From Desulfoprunum benzoelyticum (GTDB taxonomy: Bacteria; Desulfobacterota; Desulfobulbia; Desulfobulbales; Desulfocapsaceae): DNA of 64,000 nucleotides. A program made the translations under genes and the position numbers. Positions 28,203 to 39,270 of this stretch are shown piece by piece (position 1 is the first letter of the stretch; each line of letters opens with the position of its first letter). The DNA lies in the NCBI RefSeq assembly GCF_014201505.1, contig NZ_JACHEO010000015.1:1-64000 (forward strand). Reading direction: 5' to 3'. The notes under the pieces are model-generated. The model made no database searches, was not told the DNA's origin, and worked only from the letters and a program-made list of their open reading frames with translations.

Positions 28203-29188
28203 ACCAGCCCCTGTATTTTCATCGGAATTTCTCCAAAAAGCTGCTCCACCGCGGCGACGAAATCAGGCCATAACGGTGCAACGATATCGAGCGGGTTCTT
28301 CGTTATGGGATGAACGAAACGCAGACGAGCGGCGTGCAGCATCTGGCGGGGAAATCTGGGATCGCGGGGCCTGCCGCCATAGACCGCATCGCCTGCCACG
28401 GGATGACCGATATGACTGGCATGGACCCGAATCTGGTGGGTGCGCCCGGTCTCGATCGTCAGGGAGAGAAGACTGAATCGCTCCTCAGCCTCCGCTACAA
28501 CCCGCCAGTTCGTCGCCGCATGGCGACCCGCACCTTCGAGGACCGCCATTTTCTGACGATTGACCGGATGACGGCCGATCGCCGCTACGATCCGGCCGCT
28601 TTTTTCCGGCAGAATCCCATGCACGAGAGCCAGGTACTCCTTGTCGACCCGCCGTTCCTTGAAATCGGCGGCGAGCAACCGCAACACCCGCTCGTCCTTG
28701 GCAACCAGCATTACCCCCGAGGTATCCTTGTCGAGACGATGGACAATCCCGGGTCTGGCGTTGTCGCCGACCGAGGCAATGGCATTGCAGTAGTGTACCA
28801 GGCCATTGACCAGGGTGCCGCTACGATTGCCGCTGCCGGGATGAACCACCAGTCCAGGAGGTTTCGATAGAGCCAACAGGCTTTGATCCTCAAACAGGAT
28901 CTGCAGCGGAATTTTTTCGGGCTCGACATGGAGGCCCGCATCCTCCGTCCTGATCAGCCCATGGACCCGATCTCCCTCTTTGAGCCTGTAGCTGCTCTTC
29001 CGCTCATGGCCGTTGACCTTGAGCGCACCGCAACGGATAGAGGAAACCAGGATTGAACGGGAAAAATCGGGGATGGTTTGAACGAGAAAATGATCGAATC
29101 TGATGCCGACCATTCGACCGTCAACAGTCATCGATATGGGCTCAGTCTCCTCTTGGCTGCGAGGCGACTGAACAGCGCTGGGACTCAT
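28199..29188 (-). CDS. rluD: RluD-family 23S rRNA pseudouridine synthase
   Basis: A 329-residue enzyme with an N-terminal S4 RNA-binding domain (RFDHFLVQTIPDFSRSILVS) and the RluA/RluD catalytic domain. The catalytic Asp lies in IVHRLDKDTSGVMLVAKD, and the motifs KEYLALVHG and LLSLTIETGRTHQIRVH follow. By length and S4 domain it is most like RluD, which modifies helix 69 of 23S rRNA, but RluC-like activity cannot be ruled out. It is followed by coaE with a 4-nt overlap. Confidence 0.9.
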   Translation of the reverse strand: MSPSAVQSPRSQEETEPISMTVDGRMVGIRFDHFLVQTIPDFSRSILVSSIRCGALKVNGHERKSSYRLKEGDRVHGLIRTEDAGLHVEPEKIPLQILFEDQSLLALSKPPGLVVHPGSGNRSGTLVNGLVHYCNAIASVGDNARPGIVHRLDKDTSGVMLVAKDERVLRLLAADFKERRVDKEYLALVHGILPEKSGRIVAAIGRHPVNRQKMAVLEGAGRHAATNWRVVAEAEERFSLLSLTIETGRTHQIRVHASHIGHPVAGDAVYGGRPRDPRFPRQMLHAARLRFVHPITKNPLDIVAPLWPDFVAAVEQLFGEIPMKIQGLV

Positions 29189-29260
29189 TCTTTTTCAGGA
29201 AACAAGGTGGTTTCCATTCAGGTGAACAGGAACATGGGAGGCAGGCGGCCTGCCGGTTTA

Positions 29261-29740
29261 TCAGGAAAAGATGGTTTCGATCTTTTGACTGATCTTGGCC
29301 TCGTCGACATCCTGGGCCAGTGACAGTTCCTTGACCAACAGGTTCTTGGCGGTATCAAGCATTTTTCTTTCACCGTATGACAGATCCTTGTCGATGCTGA
29401 GCAGAAAGAGGTCGCGCAGAACCGTTGCGACTTCGTGGACAGAACCGGTCTTGATTTTATCCATATAATCACGATAGCGCCGGTTCCAGGTCTGGGTCCC
29501 GATCTCGCTGGTTCTATCCTCGAGGATGGCGATAACCTCCTGCACCTGGCTTTTGTTGACGATCGCTCTTAATCCCACGCTCTTGCTGCTCGCGGTAGGA
29601 ATCATGATTTTCATGTGATTTTCCAGAATCTCCAAAACATAGAACGTATGGTCTACTCCACCGACGGTCTGCGTCTGAATCGATCTGATCACGCCAACGC
29701 CATGAGCTGGATATACAGCCATATCTCCTTCAGTAAACAC
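29261..29740 (-). CDS. CarD/CdnL-family transcription regulator
   Basis: A 159-residue protein of the CarD-like family, which binds the RNA polymerase beta subunit and stabilises open complexes at rRNA and other promoters. The N-terminal Tudor-like RNAP-interaction domain is MFTEGDMAVYPAHGVGVIRS with FYVLEILENHMKIMIP; the C-terminal helical DNA-binding domain has WNRRYRDYMDKIKTGSVHEV and LSYGERKMLDTAKNLLVKEL. The start is GTG 29740, with GGGGAG 8-9 nt ahead. It lies downstream of pth across a 290-nt AT-rich gap that probably carries its promoter. Confidence 0.92.
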   Translation of the reverse strand: MFTEGDMAVYPAHGVGVIRSIQTQTVGGVDHTFYVLEILENHMKIMIPTASSKSVGLRAIVNKSQVQEVIAILEDRTSEIGTQTWNRRYRDYMDKIKTGSVHEVATVLRDLFLLSIDKDLSYGERKMLDTAKNLLVKELSLAQDVDEAKISQKIETIFS

Positions 29741-30027
29741 TCTTATCTCTCCCCTTGAAGAACATCATGCTACTCGAGACTGTATGCGGACACTACCAAG
29801 CGGTACTACCCAACATTGTGATAGAAGACTCCGGGACATCTCCAGCAGATGTAGAGACGACAGGTACTTCGCAACGATCCAGGAGTTCTGCAATCATTGT
29901 GAATGCGCGGGATTAATTCTCCGATGTGGAATACTAACCTACCATATTTTGTTGAAAATTGCCTTGTTTTTCCACAGGCGGAGTCCCGAACGATCCAGAG
30001 GCAAGATTATTTATGATGTTATTTCGA

Positions 30028-30621
30028 TTATTTGACGCTATTAACCAGATTCATCGCCGAGGCAGAACCCTTATCGAAATAGAGACGCATACCCTCTTCG
30101 ATGACATCCATCCTTTCCTCGAGGAGACGCCGTTCGTCATCGGTCATCAGAGACAACACGAATCGCTCGACGGCGATATCGGCATGGATCCCCCCCTTTC
30201 CAGGACGACCGATACCGATCTTCAGGCGCGGGAAATCACTGGATGAAAGAAACTGGATCAACGATCGAACACCGTTATGGCCGCCCGCACCGCCCCCGTT
30301 GACCAGTTTGAGTCGGCCCGGGGCCATATCGAGATCATCGTGGATGACCAGGATATTCGCGACGGGGATTTTGTAGTAATCCGCGTAACGGACGACAACC
30401 TTGCCGCTGAGGTTCATATACGTCGTCGGCTTCAGGAGGTGAACACGCCTGCCATCGAGAGAGGTGCGCAGGAAAAACGCCTGCCATTTCCCAGTAGAAA
30501 AATCGCCCCCCCACCTGCGGGCCAGTTCGTCAACGACGATAAACCCGACATTGTGGCGGGTATTCAGATAGTCCGCCCCCGGATTTCCCAGGCCAACGAT
30601 GAGATGATCGCTCTCAACCAT
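30028..30621 (-). CDS. pth: Peptidyl-tRNA hydrolase
   Basis: Frees tRNAs from peptides that drop off the ribosome. The 197-residue protein has LIVGLGNPGADYLNTRHNVG with catalytic His23 and Asn13, and later ILVIHDDLDMAPGRLKLVNG plus GGAGGHNGVRSLI. The ATG at 30621 begins the family sequence; a 29-codon upstream extension crosses the rplY terminator hairpin and is rejected. It follows rplY, as in many bacteria. Confidence 0.96.
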   Translation of the reverse strand: MVESDHLIVGLGNPGADYLNTRHNVGFIVVDELARRWGGDFSTGKWQAFFLRTSLDGRRVHLLKPTTYMNLSGKVVVRYADYYKIPVANILVIHDDLDMAPGRLKLVNGGGAGGHNGVRSLIQFLSSSDFPRLKIGIGRPGKGGIHADIAVERFVLSLMTDDERRLLEERMDVIEEGMRLYFDKGSASAMNLVNSVK

Positions 30622-30640
30622 GCGTTCCAATGAAAGAAAA

Positions 30641-30677
30641 AACAGATCCGGAAAGACATGATCTTTCCGGATCTGTT
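30641..30677 (-). terminator. Terminator between rplY and pth, probably bidirectional
   Basis: A perfect 16-bp stem (30641-30656 with 30662-30677) and a 5-nt loop. T runs follow on both strands (TGTTTTTT on minus, TGTTTTT on plus). It ends the prs-rplY transcript 20 nt upstream of pth, so pth depends on readthrough or its own promoter. Confidence 0.92.
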
Positions 30678-30718
30678 TTTGATTCGATGCCGTGGTGCCA
30701 TGCGGCACCGCCAGCTAT

Positions 30719-31282
30719 TTAGACATTGATCTTCTTGTCCACCTTGACGCAGACCGTATCCGCCCTGGAAATGAGTTTCAGGCTCGGCGGCAGGGAGATA
30801 TCGCCGAAAGTCATGTGGTCGCCGATCTTCAAATCGGTAACCGCAAGGGAAAACTGATCGGGGATTTCGAGCGGCAAGCCTTCGAGGGTGACGCTGTCGT
30901 GCTCGACGAACATCTCTCCACCCAGGTCGACACCCTTGGCAATTCCGGTATAGACGATCGGCACGTCAAAACGCCGCACCTTCTGCAGGTCGATCTCACA
31001 GAAGTCGGCATGGATCAGTGTGTCACGGACCGGATCGGTCTGTACTTCCCCGACGAGGACGTAGCGATCCTTGTCTCCATCGATCTTGAGCGTCACCACT
31101 GCATTCTGGCGATAGATCTCGAGCAACTGCTGCATCAGCGTCTTCGTATCCATCTCCAGGGACAGCGCCGCAGCGCCGCCACCATAGACAACTGCCGGAG
31201 TCTTACCTTTCATCCGCAGCTGCCGCATTGCACCTTTGCCTGCTGAAGTCCTCATCGAAGCCGACAATTCCACCTGAAGCAT
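30719..31282 (-). CDS. rplY: 50S ribosomal protein L25/general stress protein Ctc
   Basis: A 187-residue long-form L25, with the 5S rRNA-binding N-terminal domain (MLQVELSASMRTSAGKGAMR, KTPAVVYGGGAAALSLEMD) and the C-terminal TL5/CTC domain (VDLGGEMFVEHDSVTLEGLP, KIGDHMTFGDISLPPSLKLI). The ATG at 31282 has GGAGGAAG close ahead, so a six-codon-longer frame is not used. It lies 102 nt after prs and ends in a very strong terminator. Confidence 0.95.
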   Translation of the reverse strand: MLQVELSASMRTSAGKGAMRQLRMKGKTPAVVYGGGAAALSLEMDTKTLMQQLLEIYRQNAVVTLKIDGDKDRYVLVGEVQTDPVRDTLIHADFCEIDLQKVRRFDVPIVYTGIAKGVDLGGEMFVEHDSVTLEGLPLEIPDQFSLAVTDLKIGDHMTFGDISLPPSLKLISRADTVCVKVDKKINV

Positions 31283-31384
31283 ACTTCCTCCTTCACCCAA
31301 TGGCCGGCGCAGGAAAGAGTTCCAGTACAGCCGGGCGGTTTTTGTAATAATACGTTATTTTATATCGCAATGTTCACAGATCAA

Positions 31385-32323
31385 TCACACAAACAGCGAA
31401 CTGACCGAGTCTTCATTATGTATACGACGAATGGCCTCGGCCAGAAGCGAGGACACCGAAAGAACCTTGATCTTGCCGCACCGTTCCGCCTCTTCCCGCA
31501 AGGGGATGGAGTTGGTCACAACCAGTGTTTTAATCTCGGAGTTGGTGATGCGTTCGACCGCCGGACCGGAGAGCACCGGGTGCGAACAACAGGCATGCAC
31601 CTCTTTCGCTCCATTTTTCAGCAGCGTGGCGGCCGCGCTGCACAAGGTACCGGCCGTATCAACCATATCGTCAAGCAAAATCGCCGTCTTGCCCTTGACA
31701 TCACCGATCACGTGCAAGGCCTCGCACTCGTTGGGGCGATCACGCCGTTTGTCGATGATCGCCAGCCCGGTGTTCAGCCGCTTGGCAAAGGCCCGGGTCC
31801 GCTCGACCCCACCCGCATCGGGGGAGACCATGATCGGGTTTTCGTACAGGCTATCGATATGTTTCAACAACACCGGCGCGGCATAGAGATGATCGACCGG
31901 AATATTGAAGAACCCCTGGATCTGTCCGGCGTGGAGGTCCATGCAGAGTACCCGCCGCACCCCCACCACCATCAGCATCTCGGCGACGACCTTGGCCGTT
32001 ATCGGTACCCGGGGGGCATTTTTGCGATCCTGCCGGGCATAGCCGTAATAGGGAATCACGGCGGTGATTCTCCTGGCCGAGGCCCGGCGCAGCGCGTCCA
32101 CCATGATCACCAGTTCCATCAGGTGATCGTTGACTGGCGTACAGGTGGGCTGGACGACGAAGACATCCGTTCCCCGGACATTCTCCCCGATCTCGACAAA
32201 GATTTCGCCGTCGCTGAATTTCTTCACCTCCGCCTTGGACAAGGGCAGATCGAGGTGAGTGGCGATATCAAGGGCTAAATCTTTGTGGGCATTTCCAGAG
32301 AAAATTTTGATTATATTGGCCAT
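31385..32323 (-). CDS. prs: Ribose-phosphate pyrophosphokinase
   Basis: Makes PRPP from ribose 5-phosphate and ATP for nucleotide, His and Trp synthesis. The 312-residue protein has the ATP-loop residues in [20 protein letters not shown], the divalent-cation site [20 protein letters not shown] and the PRPP-binding motif [14 protein letters not shown]. It follows ispE and the tRNA-Gln gene, the usual order in this lineage. Confidence 0.97.
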   Translation of the reverse strand: MANIIKIFSGNAHKDLALDIATHLDLPLSKAEVKKFSDGEIFVEIGENVRGTDVFVVQPTCTPVNDHLMELVIMVDALRRASARRITAVIPYYGYARQDRKNAPRVPITAKVVAEMLMVVGVRRVLCMDLHAGQIQGFFNIPVDHLYAAPVLLKHIDSLYENPIMVSPDAGGVERTRAFAKRLNTGLAIIDKRRDRPNECEALHVIGDVKGKTAILLDDMVDTAGTLCSAAATLLKNGAKEVHACCSHPVLSGPAVERITNSEIKTLVVTNSIPLREEAERCGKIKVLSVSSLLAEAIRRIHNEDSVSSLFV

Positions 32324-32360
32324 CGTCCTGTACTTCTCATAGAATGATCAAACGCATGAT

Positions 32361-32436
32361 TGGCTGGGGCGGAAGGATTCGAACCTACGAATGCCGGGAT
32401 CAAAACCCGGTGCCTTTACCGCTTGGCGACGCCCCA
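32361..32436 (-). tRNA. tRNA-Gln (anticodon UUG)
   Basis: Read on the minus strand, a full 76-nt cloverleaf including an encoded CCA: acceptor stem TGGGGCG paired with CGCCCCA, anticodon stem CCGGG/CCCGG around loop TTTTGAT (anticodon TTG), and T loop TTCGAAT. The T stem has one T-T mismatch. It lies between ispE and prs, and its first 37 nt overlap the end of ispE. The window also encodes a glutaminyl-tRNA synthetase at 37365. Confidence 0.97.
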
Positions 32437-33323
32437 CTCTTCGCCCGTGCAACAAATACCATCTTCCCGAATTTGCGCTTCATCCTGACCGCGATTGTCT
32501 GCATCTCCGCGGTGCTGATCGATACATCGGGAAACAGGCCGTACACCGTTGGTCCGCTCCCCGACATCAGCGCAACTTCAGCTCCCGCTTCCAGAAGATT
32601 TTCTTTGATACTTGCCAGTTCCGGATATTGAGCAAGGGTGACGCGTTCCAGGTCATTCGAGAGAGTACCCAGTGACGGTGTATCGGGCGCATCTTTTCGA
32701 AAACTCGCTAATTTAGATTCTTTCAATGTACTTGTCAATCCTAAATTCTCATACACCCAACGGGTGGAAACAGAAAATCCAGGATTTACAAGGAGAACGC
32801 TGTAGCCTTTCAGGCTTGGTACCGGGTACATCACCTCCCCGACCCCTTCGGCCAGAACAGCGTCATCCTCGACGACAAAAAACGGGACATCGGCCCCGAG
32901 GCGCAGGGCCATGGCGCACAGTTCCGAGCGGGAAAATTCGCTGTCGAACAGACTGTTCAATCCCCGCAGAACCGTTCCGGCATCGCTGCTGCCGCCGCCA
33001 AGCCCGGCTGCCACGGGAATCCTCTTCCCTATCCGGATATCGACTCCACACCCCTTCCCCCGTCGGCTGGCGAAGAAAAACGCATCGGCCGCCTTCCAGG
33101 CAAGATTCGACCGGTCCGCTGGCAACGATGGATCGCTGCAATCGAGACGTACAAGACCATCCTTGCGGAGGCACAGTTCGATCGTGTCGCCGAAATCGAG
33201 CTTTTGCATCCAGGTCTCAAGATCGTGATACCCATCCGCCCGCTTGCGGCGAACATGCAGAAAGAGGTTGATCTTGGCCGGGGCGAGGAGCACCACGGCC
33301 CGATGGTGATTGAAATCCGTCAT
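32400..33323 (-). CDS. ispE: 4-diphosphocytidyl-2-C-methyl-D-erythritol kinase
   Basis: Fourth step of the MEP isoprenoid pathway. A 307-residue GHMP kinase: N-terminal LLAPAKINLFLHVRRKRADG, the ATP loop VAAGLGGGSSDAGTVLRGL and C-terminal ALMSGSGPTVYGLFPDV. The reading frame ends with SGASPSGKGTGF inside the tRNA-Gln gene, overlapping it by 37 nt, so the last dozen codons double as tRNA sequence. Start: ATG 33323 is chosen by family alignment; ATG 33359 is 12 codons longer and equally lacks a strong ribosome site. Confidence 0.94.
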   Translation of the reverse strand: MTDFNHHRAVVLLAPAKINLFLHVRRKRADGYHDLETWMQKLDFGDTIELCLRKDGLVRLDCSDPSLPADRSNLAWKAADAFFFASRRGKGCGVDIRIGKRIPVAAGLGGGSSDAGTVLRGLNSLFDSEFSRSELCAMALRLGADVPFFVVEDDAVLAEGVGEVMYPVPSLKGYSVLLVNPGFSVSTRWVYENLGLTSTLKESKLASFRKDAPDTPSLGTLSNDLERVTLAQYPELASIKENLLEAGAEVALMSGSGPTVYGLFPDVSISTAEMQTIAVRMKRKFGKMVFVARAKSGASPSGKGTGF

Positions 33324-33377
33324 AGGAAGTCGGAGGCATCTCTCGATACCCCCACACATCCGCCGTCGATCGACGGG

Positions 33378-33716
33378 CTATCTTTTCACGGCCGTGACAA
33401 ACCGCAGCTTCACATCATAGATGATGTTCTTCAGCAGTTCCTCTTCATCCTTGTCAAGATTGCCTCTGGTCTTCTGTTCCAGCAGGACCAGGGTGTCGAT
33501 AGCGTGCCGCGCCAGATCGAAGTCCGGTTCTCTCCTGCCGGTGGCGGGATCGCCGATCTCCCCGAGATGGTAGAGGACGGAGGTGTTCAAAGACATGATA
33601 AAGGCCGGGAAAGTAACTTCCGGCATGACACATTTTCCATGCCGATCCGGGACCTTTCCTTCTTCACAATGGCAATCTTCCGTCTGCCCGTTCTTTGCCG
33701 TCGTCTGTTCCACCAT
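33378..33716 (-). CDS. DUF1844 protein
   Basis: A 112-residue protein of the DUF1844 family: FPAFIMSLNTSVLYHLGEIG, then DLARHAIDTLVLLEQKTRGN and the acidic end DEEELLKNIIYDVKLRFV. The N-terminus is Cys-containing (EDCHCEEGKV). The function is unknown, but the gene is often found near ispE and serA-type housekeeping genes in Deltaproteobacteria. The ATG at 33716 has GGGGAGGA 8 nt ahead; a longer GTG-initiated frame is not used. It lies 37 nt after serA. Confidence 0.88.
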   Translation of the reverse strand: MVEQTTAKNGQTEDCHCEEGKVPDRHGKCVMPEVTFPAFIMSLNTSVLYHLGEIGDPATGRREPDFDLARHAIDTLVLLEQKTRGNLDKDEEELLKNIIYDVKLRFVTAVKR

Positions 33717-33753
33717 ACTTTCGTCCTCCCCTTCCACAGTGCCAGAATTGTCT

Positions 33754-35346
33754 TTAGAAGCGGTTCAACTCAAGAACCACCGCATCGTCGATATGTTCCA
33801 ACTCCCGCACCTTGGCGAGCAGTTCCCGGGAAATCAATTCGTCGGTACTGAGGAAAATGATATTCTGGTTGCTTTCCTCTTCCCGCCCGACGGTCATCCG
33901 GGAGATATTGACCCCGGCCGTGCCGAGGGTGGTACCGAGGGCGCCGATCACGCCCGGGACATCTTTATTGTAAACCAGCAGCATCGGGCCTGACGGCAAC
34001 GCCTCCAGGCGGAACGAATTGAGACGGACCAGTCGTGGCTCGTTTTTGCCGAAAACGGTGCCGACAAGGATATTCTCCCCCTCGGTGGTGACAACTTTTG
34101 CCGACAGAACATTATTGAAATCATGGGCTTTTTCCGATTTCGACTCGACGACCCTGATGCCACGGTCCTTGGCGATAACCGGGGCATTGACATAGTTCAC
34201 CGCATCCTGGAGGATCGGGGTGAACAGGCCTTTGAGAAAGGCCACCGTCACCGGGGCGGTGTTGAGATCCGCCAGCTGGCCGCTGTATTCGATATTGATG
34301 GTCTGCACCCCTCCCTTCGCCATCTGCATGTGCAGGGAGCCCAGCATCTCGCCGAGGGTGATGTAGGGTCCGACCTGGGCCAGGACGTCGGCGCTGACCG
34401 AGGGGACGTTGACCGCGTTGGTAACCGAGCCGCGGAGAAGATAGTCGGCCACCTGCTCGGCGATGATCAGGGCGACGTTTTCCTGGGCCTCACTGGTCGA
34501 GGCGCCAAGGTGCGGCGTACAGATGAAATTCTTCAGGCCGAGCAACGGACAGCCTTCAAGCGTGGTCGGTTCGCTGGAAAAGACATCGAGCGCCGCCCCG
34601 GCGATCTCGCCGTCGACCAGCGCCTCGTACAGCGCCTGCTCGTCGCAGACCCCGCCCCGGGCACAGTCGATAAACATCGCATCCTTCTTCATCGCCTTGA
34701 AGAAATCGGTGGACAGCAGATTCCTGGTCTCCTTGGTCAGCGGGACATGAACGGTGATGTAATCGGCCCGGTTCGCCAGCTCCAGCAGATCGACCAGCTC
34801 GACCCCGATCTTTTCCGCCATTTCCTTCGGCATATGGGGGTCGTAGGCGATGGTCTTCATCTTCAGCCCCTGCGCCCGGCTGGCGGCGATACCGCCGATC
34901 CTGCCGATACCGACGACGCCAAGGGTCTTGCCTGTCAGTTCCCTGCCCATGAAACTCTTCTTTTCCCACTTGCCCGCCTTCATCGAAGCCGTCGCCTGCG
35001 GGATGTTGCGGGACAGAGACATCATCATCGCGATCGCATGCTCTGCCGCGGTGGTAGCGTTGCCGCTCGGGGCATTCATCACCACGATGCCCTTCTGGCT
35101 GGCAGCCGGGATATCGACGTTGTCCAAGCCGATACCGGCACGGCCGACGACCTTGAGCCTGTGGGCCGCCTCGAGCAGGTCGGCCGTGACCTTCGTGGCG
35201 CTGCGGATGACCAGCCCCTCGTAATTGCCGATGATCTTCTTCAGCTCCTCGGGTTTCAGGCCTGGGATACTATCCACCTCGAGCCCGGCTGCCTCCAGTA
35301 TCTTGACACCCGCAGGCGACAGATTGTCACTGATCAGTACCTTCAT
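33754..35346 (-). CDS. serA: D-3-phosphoglycerate dehydrogenase (long form with ACT domain)
   Basis: First step of serine synthesis. The 530-residue protein has an N-terminal catalytic domain (MKVLISDNLSPAGVKIL, VGRAGIGLDNVDIPAA), the NAD-binding GKTLGVVGIGRIGGIAASRA, catalytic residues in FICTPHLGASTSEAQENVAL, an intervening domain and a C-terminal ACT domain (VYNKDVPGVIGALGTTLGTA). The last two suggest serine feedback. The ATG at 35346 with AAGGAGCGGAG ahead is the start; the frame opens 60 codons earlier, across the leader. It has its own promoter and about 145 nt of leader. Confidence 0.95.
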   Translation of the reverse strand: MKVLISDNLSPAGVKILEAAGLEVDSIPGLKPEELKKIIGNYEGLVIRSATKVTADLLEAAHRLKVVGRAGIGLDNVDIPAASQKGIVVMNAPSGNATTAAEHAIAMMMSLSRNIPQATASMKAGKWEKKSFMGRELTGKTLGVVGIGRIGGIAASRAQGLKMKTIAYDPHMPKEMAEKIGVELVDLLELANRADYITVHVPLTKETRNLLSTDFFKAMKKDAMFIDCARGGVCDEQALYEALVDGEIAGAALDVFSSEPTTLEGCPLLGLKNFICTPHLGASTSEAQENVALIIAEQVADYLLRGSVTNAVNVPSVSADVLAQVGPYITLGEMLGSLHMQMAKGGVQTINIEYSGQLADLNTAPVTVAFLKGLFTPILQDAVNYVNAPVIAKDRGIRVVESKSEKAHDFNNVLSAKVVTTEGENILVGTVFGKNEPRLVRLNSFRLEALPSGPMLLVYNKDVPGVIGALGTTLGTAGVNISRMTVGREEESNQNIIFLSTDELISRELLAKVRELEHIDDAVVLELNRF

Positions 35347-35526
35347 CTCCGCTCCTTCTCCTTCGCTGTGTACGCCTGCCCGACATCGGAACAGGCTGCT
35401 TTCATCTGCAAGTGGGCAAATTTCACCGAATGTCGCCCTCGTCGGTCCCGGCAACGGAGGCGATTCTCCTGAGATTATTTGCCCGATAAAATCGGTAATT
35501 ATAATGATATCCTTGGAAGAGGACAA
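35347..35526 (-). promoter_or_regulatory. serA promoter and structured leader
   Basis: Minus-strand promoter: -35 TTGTCC (35521-35526), 17-nt spacer, consensus -10 TATAAT (35498-35503). The transcript would start near 35491, leaving a leader of about 145 nt. That leader has nested complementary segments (TGCCC with GGGCA enclosing TGC/GCA; GGAG with CTCC inside GGCAA/TTGCC). It resembles no riboswitch class I can name. The remaining stretch to gltX (35527-35851) shows no gene. Confidence 0.5.
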
Positions 35527-35851
35527 TAAAAATACGAGGCAGCGGAGTTTCGCCGGTCGGTATTGGACAAGAACAGGATTGTCTCCGACTGCCCGGGGTG
35601 TATTCCATCAATGATTATGTTGAACAAATCCAGTGAAGACGATATAAAGCATTCGCCTCGGGGGCTGTCACCCGCGTGTTCCTGCCGTCGCGGGCAGTGC
35701 CCGAATCGGCTGAAAATGTTATCCATGGATTGCGAATCCACTTGAAAATACCAATAGTTGTTTTCAACCGACCAACCATCCCGGCATCCGATCCTTGCCT
35801 TGATATCCGGTCCGGCGAAGTTCGCCCGACACTTTCGAACAGGAGTTGTTG

Positions 35852-37336
35852 ATGACTGAAACACGACTGCGTTTTCCACCGAGCCCCACCGGTTATCTCC
35901 ATATCGGCGGGGCCCGCACGGCGCTCTACAACTGGCTGTATGCAAAAAAAACCGGCGGCAAGCTGATCCTCCGGATCGAGGACACCGATGCCGAGCGCTC
36001 AACCGAAGAATCGATCCGCGGCATTATCGAGGGCCTGGAGTGGCTGGGCATCACCTACGACGAAGGCCCCTATTTTCAGACTGATTTCACCGCCGATCAT
36101 GTCGCCGCCGCCGGGAAACTCCTGCAGGCCGGCCACGCCTACCGCTGCTTCTGTACCAAGGAGGAACTCGATGCCAAGCGGGAAAAGGCGCTCGCCGCCA
36201 AACAGGCGCTCGGCTACGACCGGACCTGCCGCGACCTGACCCCGGAACAGGTGGCGGAGAAACAGGCGGCCGGGCTCCCCTCGGTGATCCGCTTCAAGGT
36301 CCCCGACCGCCAAGGTCTGCTCGGCTACGACGACAAGGTTCTAGGCCGGATCGAATGCGATTACCGGGAGGTGGACGACTTCGTCATCCTCCGCTCCAAC
36401 GGCAAGCCATTGTACCTTCTCTCCAACGTCGTCGACGACATCCGCGATCGCATCACCCACATCATCCGCGGCCAGGACCACATGACCAACACCATCAGGC
36501 AGGTTCTGCTCTACGAGGCCCTGGATGCGCCGCTCCCGGTCTTCGCCCATATCCCGCTGACACTCGACACCAAGAAGGCGAAGATCTCCAAGCGCAGCCA
36601 CGGCGAGATCGTCGCCGTTCATTTCTACCGTGATCATGGTTTCATCCCCTGGGCCTTCAACAACTTCCTCGTCCTCCTCGGCTGGTCGCCCGGCGACGAC
36701 CGGGAGATCTTCTCCCGCGAGGAACTGATACAGGCCTTCACCCTCGAGCGGATCAACAAATCGAGTGCCGTCTTCAACTTCCGCCGTGACGATCCGAAGT
36801 TCTTCACCGACCCGAAGGCCATCGCCATCAACGAGCACTACCTGCGGACCATGCCGATCGCCGAACTGGCGCCGATGGTGAGAAAGGAACTGGAAGCGGA
36901 GGGACTGTGGGATGACGCCTGGGCCGGCGACCGACAGGCATGGTTTTTCCACACCATCGATCTTATCCGTGACCGCTTCCATACCCTGAAGGACTTCACC
37001 AGCCTCGGCCGGGCCTACTTTGCCGACGATTTCACCGTCGAGGACAAGCCGCTGCAGAAAAATGTCCTGAAGTTTCCCGATCTGACGACCTGGCTGCCGG
37101 CGCTGGCCGATCGTTATGCGCAGGCGGTGATCTTCGACGCTGTCGAGACCGAGCGGATCGCCCGCGAGATGGCCGAGGAACTCGAGATCAAGCCGGGCGT
37201 CCTGATCAACGCGATGCGAACCGTCGTCACCGGCCAGTTGGCCGGACCGTCGATGTTCGAAATCCTGCCGGTCATCGGCAGGGACCGGGTCGTCAGACGA
37301 ATGCGAGAAATCTCACGCTTTTTCCCGGCCCCTTGA
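35852..37336 (+). CDS. gltX: Glutamyl-tRNA synthetase
   Basis: Charges tRNA-Glu. A 494-residue class I synthetase: HIGH motif in [20 protein letters not shown], the [13 protein letters not shown] block and the KMSKS-type loop [20 protein letters not shown]. The length and the C-terminal helical domain are usual for bacterial GltX. The ATG at 35852 has AGGAG with 7-nt spacing. It is followed by glnS after 28 nt. Confidence 0.96.
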   Translation: MTETRLRFPPSPTGYLHIGGARTALYNWLYAKKTGGKLILRIEDTDAERSTEESIRGIIEGLEWLGITYDEGPYFQTDFTADHVAAAGKLLQAGHAYRCFCTKEELDAKREKALAAKQALGYDRTCRDLTPEQVAEKQAAGLPSVIRFKVPDRQGLLGYDDKVLGRIECDYREVDDFVILRSNGKPLYLLSNVVDDIRDRITHIIRGQDHMTNTIRQVLLYEALDAPLPVFAHIPLTLDTKKAKISKRSHGEIVAVHFYRDHGFIPWAFNNFLVLLGWSPGDDREIFSREELIQAFTLERINKSSAVFNFRRDDPKFFTDPKAIAINEHYLRTMPIAELAPMVRKELEAEGLWDDAWAGDRQAWFFHTIDLIRDRFHTLKDFTSLGRAYFADDFTVEDKPLQKNVLKFPDLTTWLPALADRYAQAVIFDAVETERIAREMAEELEIKPGVLINAMRTVVTGQLAGPSMFEILPVIGRDRVVRRMREISRFFPAP

Positions 37337-37364
37337 CCTCCACCCTCAGCAAACACCCATCGAC

Positions 37365-39059
<1,695 letters not shown>

Positions 39060-39270
39060 TTCGTTCTCCCCAGCCGGGATTGATGCGGTTCGATCCACCT
39101 GCCTCGATCCCGGTCGCGCCTCCGCCAGGCCGCTGTCAAGGCCTGTCCCACCGACGACCGACAGCCGAAATATTAGTCCCCCCTGATATTCTTCCGCCTC
39201 CTTGAAATATCAGTTGACTGTGCCTAATGTTTGTTGTACCTAATATTATCTTTTCAAGATGGAGAACAAC
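39060..39270 (+). promoter_or_regulatory. Upstream region of the feo locus with repeated CCTAAT motifs
   Basis: A 211-nt gap. TTGACT (39214-39219) is a good -35, but the sequence 17 nt on (TACCTA) is a poor -10; TATTAT (39244-39249) is a better -10 with a poor -35. Two CCTAAT hexamers at 39223-39228 and 39239-39244, 16 nt apart, flank the presumed promoter and could bind an iron regulator. Which combination is used cannot be decided here. Confidence 0.4.

Noticed and set aside
29236..29250. GGCAGG-CGG-CCTGCC hairpin after carD as terminator
   Set aside because: The stem is short and no T run follows on the carD strand.
29784..30035. 83-codon open frame between carD and pth
   Set aside because: It lies in the AT-rich promoter gap, has no ribosome site, and overlaps the pth end antisense.
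34123..35472. 449-codon open frame on the plus strand opposite serA
   Set aside because: It is antisense to serA, whose domains are complete. The frame is open because of high GC, and its composition (His, Asp, Arg-rich) is typical of such shadows.
35527..35851. T-box or other riboswitch upstream of gltX
   Set aside because: No T-box sequence or specifier loop was visible, and T-boxes are unusual for GltX in this lineage.
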